A stretch of DNA of 64,000 nucleotides, taken from positions 1-64,000 of the forward strand of contig JASAON010001650.1 of NCBI GenBank assembly GCA_030849065.1. The letters are read 5' to 3'. Within the stretch, counting starts at the first letter, position 1; each line of letters begins with the position of its first letter. Of this stretch, positions 10,301 through 18,511 are shown one piece after another. The stretch is from Jaenimonas drosophilae (taxonomy: Eukaryota > Euglenozoa > Kinetoplastea > Trypanosomatida > Trypanosomatidae). Below the pieces are notes generated by a model. It had not been told where the DNA came from. It saw only the letters and a program-made list of their open reading frames with translations, and ran no database searches. The position numbers and the translations under genes are program-made.

Positions 10301-10476
10301 GAGCGGAGCAGGCATTGTGTGATAAGGAGGTACGCCTCCCTGGCGAGCCACAGGTGGAGGTGCCATTGCATCCTCCACAAGAAGAGCCACACGCACAGGC
10401 ACAGGCAACAATGCTTGAGGAGGCGGAGGAGCAGAGCGATACCAACATGATGCCTCAGCCACCGTCTTCGTCATGA
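7393..10476 (+). CDS. Long coiled-coil protein, 1027 aa, unknown function
   Basis: Almost the whole protein from residue 40 to the C-terminus is predicted helical coiled coil by eye: dense Glu/Lys/Arg/Gln with regular leucines, for example RELTACHELIEANHLTVLER and AEAENEKMMATNQRVLGIV. A short proline patch and a Ser run (about 9901-9920) break it. The N-terminus is basic and Ser-rich (PKRQRSESPSRTS), like a nuclear or phosphorylated tail. No motor, GTPase or kinase motif is visible. Such proteins in kinetoplastids are commonly flagellar, basal body or cytoskeletal, but this is a class statement. The start is the first ATG of a triple ATG cluster shortly after AG; the open frame extends upstream only through non-ATG codons. 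Confidence 0.82.
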   Translation: MMMEGEAPGAVMPKRQRSESPSRTSASAHASPSTHGRRLEELTGSVSALAQAVCSVNGSAMNAVRDKWIESSAAEQGWRSRLMQCEEKLVGAYAHRTQSELGGLALSQQLSQQHEMIHHLQEAVKSTAANVTQHVQSYISSDVATVMEAMQTQLDREVELNNALSSQVQELATSTVHVMHQHAANARQDALSSTEKDVYIARLRASLAFEQQHAARRIREVEALMRLVQHLAEKSRADLASREELQRARAHVRLLEGQLHLHDIAAAVLPADFSSSVAGVEAPSEELRRVAPHYFALRMLQHKDITLCELMDSWFEQEGRLMRAERATAEMKMHVEEMQRDATLVHQRYLEERQRREISDRRITEMVRERLRTGQGDAAVEELQQLRWSYSQVVDDAAQLAVSLKMAREELEASMKEVAEQQRKICTMVQDAKTDQVAMTLTELRTYYESTVKSLEVAFADVEMQRQLILRTNEELTASSEKTHAACVSAQANEAVALQRLHPTTTPPPSTTRNNSLTAAVEKVGRCVDVLENRTMHLQSVMEKLLHGATQRAETVRSHFQEDVRRLVALIGEVHARSVQDKEAAAHSTDNISQQVHEVQQSEYANMMRQVLMEAGRFVVEHLELTDVQRTSLLDTSLSDAQYVLLLVQRARDLSQERDALRRELTACHELIEANHLTVLERALMHEVSVEDAMSAAEAAEHIMALRAQVAALLHGRQQALNDVAELDLMQRQMERAANSAESTNIAMQEHVQRLKDALHSSLSREAALCEKMVEVQNHMDALVQQQTEARASGSSDEAEATAELRSLVGRLDVELHQMRDVVAAANKHSHDASAAPSSSSSSAIPSEAELAAQLARGGFHAIVSTLRGALMKVGLLKAAVERNTWEAAEAIGDLANTNVTCGPEVELIRTQKQLREVEEQLHAAEAENEKMMATNQRVLGIVKSLMGKNKALTEEAATWRAKVGELEQRAEQALCDKEVRLPGEPQVEVPLHPPQEEPHAQAQATMLEEAEEQSDTNMMPQPPSSS

Positions 10477-10807
10477 GCCACACGGTTGCAGCAAATGATG
10501 AAGAGATGGGTTCCCCTCACGATTGTAAAACGCTTGGCTGTGTATGTGTGTGTATGGATGTGTGTGCTACATATTCATTCTTGTTGTACGTACATTCTTC
10601 TTCTAACTTGTGTTGTATGTTTCATCATCTTCAGAGAATCTCTTCCACTGAGGAGGTTCCACACAACAATAGAACCCCAGACGAGAACATTAGGTGCCTT
10701 TCTCTAGCACAAACACACACACACACACACACGCACAACACACCTCTCCAACACAAAGACCACGCCGGGTTTGTTGGCGTTGACGCACAACTCAGCACTC
10801 AGGCACC
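10477..10807 (+). other. Intergenic region with AC microsatellite
   Basis: TG-rich and CTT-rich stretches and an AC run at 10709-10731. It is the 3' end of the coiled-coil transcript and the leader of the LC8 gene. No gene seen. Confidence 0.6.
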
Positions 10808-11077
10808 ATGACGGATAGGAAGCCTAACATTAAGGTAGCGGATATTAGTCCTGAGATGCAGCACGATGCGCTGGACGTTGCTGCCAAGGCGCTGAAGGAG
10901 CACCAGATGGAGAAGGATATTGCGGCACACATCAAGAAGGAGTTTGATAAGCGCTACCACCCCACGTGGCAGTGCATTGTTGGGCGTAACTTTGGTGCGG
11001 ATGTGGTGCACGAGAGCAAACACTTCATTTACTTCTACGTTGGCCAGATCTCGATCCTTCTGTGGAAGACTAGCTAG
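10808..11077 (+). CDS. DYNLL: Dynein light chain LC8
   Basis: The 89-residue protein matches LC8-type dynein light chains over its full length. Visible hallmarks are [15 protein letters not shown] at the start, the highly conserved [20 protein letters not shown] block at residues 46-65, and the ending [18 protein letters not shown]. The family's usual length is 87-91 residues. LC8 is a homodimeric hub that serves cytoplasmic and axonemal dynein and intraflagellar transport dynein and also binds many non-dynein partners. The ATG at 10808 directly follows CAACTCAGCACTCAGGCACC, so acceptor AGs lie within 20 bases. Confidence 0.97.
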   Translation: MTDRKPNIKVADISPEMQHDALDVAAKALKEHQMEKDIAAHIKKEFDKRYHPTWQCIVGRNFGADVVHESKHFIYFYVGQISILLWKTS

Positions 11078-11700
11078 ACGAGTTGGATGGATAGAGAGAG
11101 AGAGAGGAGCGCATGACGGCCACGCACATTCTCGTTGCCCCCTTCATGAGCTTTCGCTGAATTCAGTTGTTGCGGCACCGCATGATGTTGGCGTGGCCTA
11201 GTGGCAATCGATACTCTGGGTGAGATCAGTTCCAACTGAATCTCCACAACATGTTCGGAGTGCGTCCTGTGTGCTCGAGACATCCTCACAAGGAGGATGC
11301 GTGGGGTGGCGAATGGCGCCCCACACAACACGTTGTTGTTCCGTCAATGTGTGGAAAGGAGGTGCGGATGCCATCGTACTTGTGATGTACAGAGAGACTA
11401 TGATATATTTCTTGGTGTGCTTGCACAGGTGTGGGAGCTTGCATCGTGGAGCACTCGCTTCTACATGGATGGTGGAAGTGAGTTGGTACCACGATGCATT
11501 CTGTGATTGTGGCACAAAATCTGTACTCCATGCTTGAACGTTGTGTTGCTTCACCCTCGTCTGCCCCCTTCAACAGAGTACAGAACCACTACTTAGACCC
11601 GTGTGTTGTACTAGGGTTGTGGGTGAGGATTGTACCTCACCCCACTCACTTTACACCGCACACCCACACAGAAAAGAGACTAGATTGCTAGATTACATCG
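11078..11700 (+). other. Intergenic region, no gene recognised
   Basis: GA-rich near 11090-11108, otherwise mixed. Open frames exist on both strands but show no protein-like composition. A short segment near 11190 superficially resembles a tRNA A-box but does not fold as a tRNA. Confidence 0.55.
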
Positions 11701-13731
11701 ATGCTCGTATCATTGTGTGAGGTGAGTACATCACCACCCCACACTGGCAGCACCGCAACACCACCTCCCTACTTCCAACTCATACTGGATCATCCTCACG
11801 CCACCGTCGTGGATGTTACGGATACCCGCGCACGTGCACGTTTTCTCTACGACGTGGACGTACCTCACGTAGGATGCCTGTTTCCCACCGTTGTGCAACC
11901 ACTGATTCATCTTCTCACGCATGAGGGTGGCACATCATCATCATCATCATCTGGAAAACCAGCTCCACAAGCGGTATGCATGGTGGATGGATCGGCTGAC
12001 GTGCGGCAACGCATTCTCTTCGAGAATGAAGATGGATTGCTTTCTCTCGCAGTATCTGCGCTCCGCAACTCATCGGCTGTGCAGTCGGTCTATCTGAGTG
12101 CCATCACCCCAATGCGCGACCACTCTTTGCGCGATGATCTCCGCCAACGTCGTGAAGATGATCATCAACAGCCAAAGAAGCTTCGTAGCCCCATCACGGT
12201 GTACGAAGATGAAGAGGAGCACTTCACAGCAGTGGAGAACGCCACCTTTGCTGGCACAGATGATGTACATGTGTGGGAGAGCACCCTCCACCACCTCCGT
12301 CAGCACAGCGACGATCATCATCATCAGGTGCTGAGCCTCCTCATACTCTTCCACCCCTTCACCCAACGACCCAACGCTACTTTGCAATTCATCTCACTGA
12401 GTAGTGAAGGCGCCAAGATGCCGGGTCCGTCCACGCGTCATGCGCTGCACAAGATTGCTACGTTGATTGAATGCCAATCTCCGTCCATCCACTTCAGCGC
12501 ATCACCACTAACACAGCTGCTCCGCCCCGCCTTGCTGGGCTGGCAGCCCTCCGTCTATGTTGCCGCAATGAGCCCAGCCACCACCACCTTTCCAGAAGCA
12601 TTTGCCGTGGCACAGATGGCCTCGAAGATGCACCATCTTCGCAATGGCACACCATCCACCTGGATCCACTCCATCATGAAGCAGCATCATCTTGGCCAAG
12701 ATCATCACCCAACCACTTCCCGCCTCACCCCAACAACCACACCGCTTGCGACTGTGGCAGCTGCTCAGGTGGAGCAAATGGTTCCGGATGACGTACGTGC
12801 CTACACCAACGTGATGGAGGAGGGCATGAAGAAGCTGAGACTGGACCTGGAGAGCTACTCCATGCAGCTGCAACAGCAACACCAACACGATTCACTTGGT
12901 GCATCACTTCATGAGCGGGTGGAGCGGGCAGAGGGTCGAGCGGATCGGCTGGAGGAGGAGCTCCATCGCCTTCGTCAAAGCAAGAGGGAATCAGGAGATG
13001 GTATGCCTGTGGCACCTCGCCGCTCGCCACTGGTCGTGGAGGATGATGAAGTGGGCGCGGAGCTTCGTGGTTGGGATGCCAAGGTGCATCAACGCGAGGT
13101 GGAAGCCTCCACGGCACGTTTATCCGAACTAGTCAAGATGATTGCCTACCACCAACAGGAGCTGAAGGAGGCACATGAAGAGGCCAGCCGCTATCGTGAG
13201 CGTATTCTTCAGTTGGAGGATGTTAGCCGCGTGCATGAGGAGGAGGTGGAGCGTCTTCGACGTCTGTTGGAGGAGAAGAACGCAGAGCTACGCGGTGCTC
13301 AACGCCGTCTCGATGCACGTGCGGCGGAGAAGGAGGCACATCATTCATCCGCGGATGAACGCCGCATGACGGAGATGCAGGAACGCCTGGCACGTGCAAC
13401 GGCGTCGCTTGACGTGGAGCGGGAGCGGAGGCGTGAGGCACAGGCTGCCCTCACTGCGGCCCAAGAACGTCTTCGTGATGCATCGGATGCCGATTTCCTC
13501 GTGGCTCAGCTCAAGCACTCATATGAAGCGCAAGTGGAGGAGCTCCAGCGTGAGGTGCAACAACTCCGCTGTGCAGCACGCGTGCCGACGAACACATCAT
13601 CGGGTGCCTTCATTGGTACGCCACGTGCTGCTGATGCCTCTCCCGCCTCTGCATCGAAACCATCTCAATCGTCACGAAAGTCATTTGAGGAGTACATGCG
13701 CGAGAAGCCAGCCTACCGACTGAGACGGTGA
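11701..13731 (+). CDS. Kinesin-like protein with degenerate motor domain
   Basis: The first 315 or so residues follow the order of kinesin motor elements although the catalytic motifs are lost. FSASPLTQLLRPALLG and VAAMSPATTTFPEAF (about residues 264-305) correspond to the conserved kinesin element with SKLT..LL..SLGG and ISP...ETL. LQFISLSSEG stands where switch II DLAGSE is expected, and VQSVYLSAITPM where the SYLEIYNE strand is expected. The P-loop region reads SSSSSSGKPAPQAV and lacks the GxxxxGKT signature. Residues about 375-650 form a coiled coil; the C-terminus is Ser-rich and basic. It is therefore likely a non-hydrolysing, kinesin-fold protein, comparable in kind to VAB-8/Smy1-type non-motile kinesins. 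The kinesin match is by eye and should be checked by profile search. Start is the first ATG. Confidence 0.7.
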   Translation: MLVSLCEVSTSPPHTGSTATPPPYFQLILDHPHATVVDVTDTRARARFLYDVDVPHVGCLFPTVVQPLIHLLTHEGGTSSSSSSGKPAPQAVCMVDGSADVRQRILFENEDGLLSLAVSALRNSSAVQSVYLSAITPMRDHSLRDDLRQRREDDHQQPKKLRSPITVYEDEEEHFTAVENATFAGTDDVHVWESTLHHLRQHSDDHHHQVLSLLILFHPFTQRPNATLQFISLSSEGAKMPGPSTRHALHKIATLIECQSPSIHFSASPLTQLLRPALLGWQPSVYVAAMSPATTTFPEAFAVAQMASKMHHLRNGTPSTWIHSIMKQHHLGQDHHPTTSRLTPTTTPLATVAAAQVEQMVPDDVRAYTNVMEEGMKKLRLDLESYSMQLQQQHQHDSLGASLHERVERAEGRADRLEEELHRLRQSKRESGDGMPVAPRRSPLVVEDDEVGAELRGWDAKVHQREVEASTARLSELVKMIAYHQQELKEAHEEASRYRERILQLEDVSRVHEEEVERLRRLLEEKNAELRGAQRRLDARAAEKEAHHSSADERRMTEMQERLARATASLDVERERRREAQAALTAAQERLRDASDADFLVAQLKHSYEAQVEELQREVQQLRCAARVPTNTSSGAFIGTPRAADASPASASKPSQSSRKSFEEYMREKPAYRLRR

Positions 13732-13921
13732 GGGCATGGGTGAAGGACGAAGGTACGCTGCAACGATGCAACACTCTGAAAGCTCCACCCACTTACACAC
13801 AATCAAACCTCAAAAAAGAGATGACGGCCTGTAATGCACCCATGCCATCATCTTCTTCTTCGTCTCATGTGTCTGCGTGGATTGAGCTCGCTACAGGAAG
13901 GAAGCAGGTGTTTAGCGCTCC

Positions 13922-14458
13922 ATGAAGCGGCGCCGCTTTGATAGCGACGATGATGAAGATGAGTACGCACCCAATGTGGCGTGCGTTGAGATGTCAGCGC
14001 CACTCGATCGCCTGACGGAGGATGTGCTGCTGGACATGGGGATAGATGAAAGCGCGCATCATTCGGCAGAAGAGGATGATGAGGCTCACAACGTCGAGAT
14101 GAAGCACACTGAGTCTTCACAGGATGCTGCAACATCACACCCTGATGCGGCCTCTCCCACCTCGGAGAAGGGTGCTAAGCCAGTGAAGAAGGTGCCACTT
14201 GTGATGGAGGATCGCGATGTACCTCGTGAGTGGAGGCAGCTCCTCTCAGACCAACTTCTAGACATCTACAGCACACCTCTTTCGTACATGTTTGGAGGTT
14301 TGCCAACCGATGATGCTCTTCTGGCACAGTACCTCCCCTATGATGAAGCACGGGTGCCCACCTTGCGCTCGCTGAACGACGAGGATTCACACACGTTCAG
14401 CCGCAACGGCATTGCTCCCGGCTGGCGTTGGGATGGCGTGGTGCGTGGACGTGTGTGA
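13922..14458 (+). CDS. BUD13/CWC26-like splicing protein (short)
   Basis: The 178-residue protein ends with NGIAPGWRWDGVVRGRV, very close to the C-terminal signature of BUD13 (GI.PG.RWDGVDRSNGFE in the family), which binds in the RES complex of the activated spliceosome. The N-terminus is basic then acidic (MKRRRFDSDDDEDE), and the middle is Ser/Glu-rich. BUD13 proteins in other eukaryotes are longer and usually continue a few residues past RSNGFE, which is missing here. Kinetoplastids splice mostly in trans, so a RES-like factor is of interest. The ATG at 13922 follows AG-containing leader. The call rests on one short motif. Confidence 0.55.
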   Translation: MKRRRFDSDDDEDEYAPNVACVEMSAPLDRLTEDVLLDMGIDESAHHSAEEDDEAHNVEMKHTESSQDAATSHPDAASPTSEKGAKPVKKVPLVMEDRDVPREWRQLLSDQLLDIYSTPLSYMFGGLPTDDALLAQYLPYDEARVPTLRSLNDEDSHTFSRNGIAPGWRWDGVVRGRV

Positions 14459-14642
14459 TTTAACATGCATGCATCCAAAGCTATAATCAGCTTTCAGCCA
14501 CCCTTGTGTGTATCTATGTGCGTGAGTGGCACCATGACACAATTGTGTGGTACTCAACCTGCATGCCTACTTCCTTCTTCATCTTGATGTGATGATTTAG
14601 ATGGTTTCATAGAAACGTACACCCCTCCTTTGGTTGCTGCCC

Positions 14643-15524
14643 ATGGCCTCTACCACCCCCACCTACACGCGTGCCGATGAACGCAGTCTGGAGGCCTATG
14701 CCCTGCGCATCTCCGCGGGGGAGATGCTGACGCAAGACGAAACAACTGAGTTAAGACGGCTGAAGAGAAAGCAAGAGGCCTTCGTCAAGGCTAGCCAGGA
14801 GTACCTCGTGGAGAACGCCCCTAGTGAGGAGGAGAGCCCCGATACAGCGGCTCAGCTTTCAGATGTACTCACTCATTTCGGCAAGGCAACCTACTTTTGG
14901 GGCTCCTTGCTGGCCACCGCACTTCCTGGCTATGTTGGGCAAAAAACAGGCCTCACCCACAACTTTAAGCACTGGAACTACATCACGGACCACCTCATTC
15001 TTGGTGCGTTGCCCGTCCTCACATCTGTTGGAAGCAATGGTAATCATCTGCTCCAACTGAAGCAGCAGCTGGATGATCGGCACCAGGTGCTGGGCCTCAT
15101 TGTGGCCTGTCTAGAAGCTGAGGAGATGGATGGCTTTGGGGTGAGCCTCATTGAGTTTGCCAAGAAGGAGAGTTGGGCCAGCATCAACCCCAACATCAAG
15201 TACACCCAAGTCAGCATGACTGATACACGCGCCGACACCTCACTGGATAGTGTGGCTGCCGCAGTGGCTGAGATGCAATCAACGATTGAAGCGGGAGAGG
15301 TGGTTTACGTTCATTGCAAGGCTGGAAAGGGCCGCAGTTGGATGGTGGTGATGTGCTACCTCACCACACGTCTGGGCATGGACTTCGCCGCCGCTGAGCG
15401 GCTTGTGTCAGGTCAACGACCTCAAGTGAATCCGTCCGAGGAGCAGCGCCAATTTGTGCGGCACTTCATGCGCACCTACGGGGGCTCATCTCCATCTTCA
15501 GCACCGATCACAATATCACTGTGA
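14643..15524 (+). CDS. Dual-specificity phosphatase, PTPMT1-like
   Basis: The 293-residue protein carries the cysteine phosphatase signature HCKAGKGRS at residues 224-232, with catalytic Cys225 and Arg231. The general acid is probably Asp194 or Asp198 in SMTDTRADTS. HLILGALPVLTS before the domain and the YVHCKAGKGRS context are like PTPMT1, the mitochondrial phosphatidylglycerophosphate phosphatase of cardiolipin synthesis. A hydrophobic stretch around FWGSLLATALPGYVG could be a membrane segment, also seen in PTPMT1 relatives. The first 60 residues are charged and extra. The ATG at 14643 is the first true ATG in frame. PTPMT1 versus another atypical DSP cannot be settled by eye. Confidence 0.78.
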   Translation: MASTTPTYTRADERSLEAYALRISAGEMLTQDETTELRRLKRKQEAFVKASQEYLVENAPSEEESPDTAAQLSDVLTHFGKATYFWGSLLATALPGYVGQKTGLTHNFKHWNYITDHLILGALPVLTSVGSNGNHLLQLKQQLDDRHQVLGLIVACLEAEEMDGFGVSLIEFAKKESWASINPNIKYTQVSMTDTRADTSLDSVAAAVAEMQSTIEAGEVVYVHCKAGKGRSWMVVMCYLTTRLGMDFAAAERLVSGQRPQVNPSEEQRQFVRHFMRTYGGSSPSSAPITISL

Positions 15525-15842
15525 TGGTGTCATCCGCTTCTTCTCTTTGTCTGCTTGCCATTTCTTGTTGTTGTTTGAGTGCTTGTACTCCTTCTCACCA
15601 TGACTTCCCCCCTGAACTATATTTTCCGTTTTCAGCTGACGTGATGAAGCAGTTGCCAGAAAAAAGTAATGGATGGATCATGATTATCTTCCAAGTGTGC
15701 TGCGTGTATCTTGTAAGTTTTCCCATACCCCCATACTCCATCTCCTTCTTCTTTCTCATGTTGTTATGTTGTTGCTGTACTACTAGCATTCCCAGTAGTG
15801 TTGTGTGTAGTGTGGCCATCCACCGTGAGACAAGGTTTAGAT
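15525..15842 (+). other. Intergenic region
   Basis: T/C-rich with several pyrimidine tracts, notably 15738-15778, ending in TAG-containing sequence before the next gene. No gene seen. Confidence 0.55.
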
Positions 15843-17855
15843 ATGTCCTTGGCACAGACCTGCGATTTGATTGCCGCCTTGACGGAGCAGAGCACCGATG
15901 ACGACTTAACATCGATTGCGCAGGCGAGCGAAACCCACTTGGCCCATGCGGGGGAGGTACTGGATGCGGTGGAGAATGCCATGGCAGTGGCGGCGGATGA
16001 GGGTCGTGTGCAGCTGTGGCTGCTCATGGATAAGCTCGTCAAGCAGCACAGTCTCTATTTGGATGCTGTACGTCCCAAGCTCATCTCACTCTCCACACGT
16101 TATGCCCCTGCGGTGGCCTCCCCGTCCTGGCCCCGCTTCGAGCAGCTCATGAAAACCTCCTTCTCCCTCCTCTTTGGCAGCCCTCTGACCTCTCTCATTT
16201 TGATGCAATTGTGCGGAGATGCCCCCGAGGTGGCTGCCACCGCACAGGGCCAGCGCTCCCAGACCGCCCTCGTGACCCACCGTGCGGCCCTCCGCAGCGC
16301 CGGCGCCTTTACCACCAAGGCCGTGGCCGTGGAGCGTGGGGCGGCCAACCAACACAAGCTGCAGGTGAAGACCCTCGATAGTCAAATGGCCATGAACGTG
16401 GCGAGTAGCTACGCACCAGCGAAACCTGTGGAGATTATGGTGGCGGATGTGAAGGCTGACATTGACGCCCCGGAAGGCTTCATGAAGGCACTGCCCGTGG
16501 ATTATGTCAAGAACCAAGAACAGATTCGTCGCAAGCGTCTTCGTGAGATTATGGAGCGGAACCGCCAGGAGCAGGACCGCCGGCAGGAGCAGGATTTGCT
16601 GGCCAAGGTACGTGGCGCAAAGGAAGGTGCGGAGAGCACCACGCAAGCTTCTGCCAATGGGGTTGTGATTCCAGACTTCTCTGACATTGAGATGCCCGCG
16701 GAGCTCCCGCGCGATGAGTTTGGGGTGAAGCGGGCCAACTTCCCACTGGGCGTTCGTTTCCTTCGTGATGCGATTGCTTCCTGCGGTGGAGCTGTGGAGT
16801 TGGAGGTGATTGTGAATCGCATCTCAACCATGGCCAACAGCGAGGCTGTGGCGGCATTCGGCAATGTGCGAGAGTTTCTGCGCATTCACACCCCAACCTT
16901 CCGTCTAGAACAGGAAAAAGGTGTCTGGGTCGTCAGACTGGTGAAACAGGACTCGAGCTATGCCTCATCGAATGGGGTGGAGGAGCTCACGTGGGAGGCG
17001 ATGGAGTGCCCGTGCTGCTCCAAAATCGTGAAGGGCCGCAACTTTGCCCGCCATCTTCACTGCCGCCGTTGCGTCACGACGCAGATTGCCTTGGGCCTCG
17101 ATGGAGACCTGAACCGAAGCCCCATTGCAGAGCTGGCCTACCTCTCGCGCTACATCATCCTTCGTCGCGATAGCTTTGATGGAGGTGATGTGGATGCCTT
17201 GACGAGTGCCTATGAGCGATGTGCAGAGCTGCGACGTTTTCGTCTCTCCTCTCCACGCCAATTTGCTCCCATGCTAAAGGCGCTGCGCATCATTCGAGAT
17301 CGCTGGTTGGCCAGCAAGGGCGTGGAGGAGATGGATAGCCTCGTGGTGGATAGTGGAGATGCCTCCTACGTTAATCTCTTCCGTACCGTGGGGCAGTACG
17401 TGCATCGTCTGCCCATTGCGTGGATTGAAATGGGCGACCTCATTGATATGTGCCACCGTTTCACTGATGGAGTGCTTCCCGCCTTCAATCCTCCACCCCG
17501 ACCTGCTGACCCACGCATCAGCCTGCAGAATGAGTACCCCGGCTTCCTTCTTGGTGAGAGTGATGTGGATGATGAGGACGAGCCAAGTGGGGAGGATGAG
17601 GAGTTCTCCGATGACGAGGCCCCAACCTTCACCTTCGCACCTCCTGTGGAGACAGCAGAGGCGCTCTTCACGGCTGGCTTCGACCGCGATACAAAGCGGC
17701 TGCAACACCGCATGCGCTCCGCCCCGCCCATGATTCTTCAACGTGTGCTGCAGGGCGATCGCACCCAGACCCATAGTTCCATGTACGCTGAGATGCAGAG
17801 GGATGGGGGAGGGGTGCGCGCATCTGCTCCGCCGGCGGCAACTAACTTCGTGTAA
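15843..17855 (+). CDS. Possible CTD-interaction-domain protein with zinc finger
   Basis: The 670-residue protein has an all-helical N-terminus (about 5-125) whose pattern resembles CID domains: helices around LIAALTEQS and AQASETHLAHAGEVL, then LLMDKLVKQHSLYLD at 60-74, where CIDs have an MDSIVKN-type helix, then FEQLMKTSFSLLFG. CIDs bind the RNA polymerase II tail in PCF11-type 3'-end factors. A basic Arg/Gln-rich segment follows, then a helical region (about 300-365) and a Cys/His cluster CPCCSKIVKGRNFARHLHC at 389 onward ending in a further CRRC. An acidic stretch near 575-605 precedes a Ser/Ala-rich tail. Both the CID and the zinc finger are judged by pattern only; a kinetoplastid-specific protein is the alternative. 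The ATG at 15843 is the first in frame. Confidence 0.7.
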   Translation: MSLAQTCDLIAALTEQSTDDDLTSIAQASETHLAHAGEVLDAVENAMAVAADEGRVQLWLLMDKLVKQHSLYLDAVRPKLISLSTRYAPAVASPSWPRFEQLMKTSFSLLFGSPLTSLILMQLCGDAPEVAATAQGQRSQTALVTHRAALRSAGAFTTKAVAVERGAANQHKLQVKTLDSQMAMNVASSYAPAKPVEIMVADVKADIDAPEGFMKALPVDYVKNQEQIRRKRLREIMERNRQEQDRRQEQDLLAKVRGAKEGAESTTQASANGVVIPDFSDIEMPAELPRDEFGVKRANFPLGVRFLRDAIASCGGAVELEVIVNRISTMANSEAVAAFGNVREFLRIHTPTFRLEQEKGVWVVRLVKQDSSYASSNGVEELTWEAMECPCCSKIVKGRNFARHLHCRRCVTTQIALGLDGDLNRSPIAELAYLSRYIILRRDSFDGGDVDALTSAYERCAELRRFRLSSPRQFAPMLKALRIIRDRWLASKGVEEMDSLVVDSGDASYVNLFRTVGQYVHRLPIAWIEMGDLIDMCHRFTDGVLPAFNPPPRPADPRISLQNEYPGFLLGESDVDDEDEPSGEDEEFSDDEAPTFTFAPPVETAEALFTAGFDRDTKRLQHRMRSAPPMILQRVLQGDRTQTHSSMYAEMQRDGGGVRASAPPAATNFV

Positions 17856-18511
17856 TGCTGATCGAAGTGAGATGAAGTTTGCAGAGCACTAACACCTGCA
17901 CATGGAGAGATTAACTGCATCTGTGGCTCTCTTACCACTCTCACAATGTAACGCCACACTGTATCTTCTTCTTCATTCTTCTTGATCTTCTTGTCCTTGA
18001 TGTTGTAGCTCCCCCCTGAAGCGATCCACGCATCCCACACGACGTTCCTGTGCGTAGTCGCTTCATCCCCGTCTGCTTGACAAGAAACGGCAGTTTTGTG
18101 TTGAGCTTTCAGACATCTCTCATTTCATATCCACACCCTTCAATCAGACGCGCTCACAGGCTATTTACGAACCCACGTTAGTCCCTTTATGTCCTCTTCC
18201 ATCCACATACTTTCTGTGAGTCGTCGTCTATTATTGTTTGCTTATTGATTGGGTTGGCCCTCACACAGATACCCGACTCAGTACTGTTTCGGTACAACGA
18301 TCCAGGTGCCTTTCACCGTCGTTGTCCATCCCTAACCACAGGAGCAACAGGAGCAACTCAGGGCCAGAGGACCTCTCTTCGTATCTCTCTTTCGTACTCT
18401 CTCAAGCCTTGGAAGTTGCTTGGCACGATTGCGCCGTGTGTACGTACCCACATCTCAAAACAACACCACTACTGGCCTCCAGCTCATTTATCTAGTTAGC
18501 CGCACGCAGCA
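17856..18511 (+). other. Intergenic region
   Basis: T/C-rich in the first half (17955-18010, 18110-18245). Short open frames near 18240-18495 in two overlapping frames are not protein-like. No RNA gene recognised. Confidence 0.55.

Noticed and set aside
11190..11255. tRNA-like string with A-box look (TGGCCTAGTGG)
   Set aside because: No acceptor stem, no anticodon arm and no TTCGA-type B-box at the right distance; the nearby TCAGTT/AACTGA is only a short palindrome.
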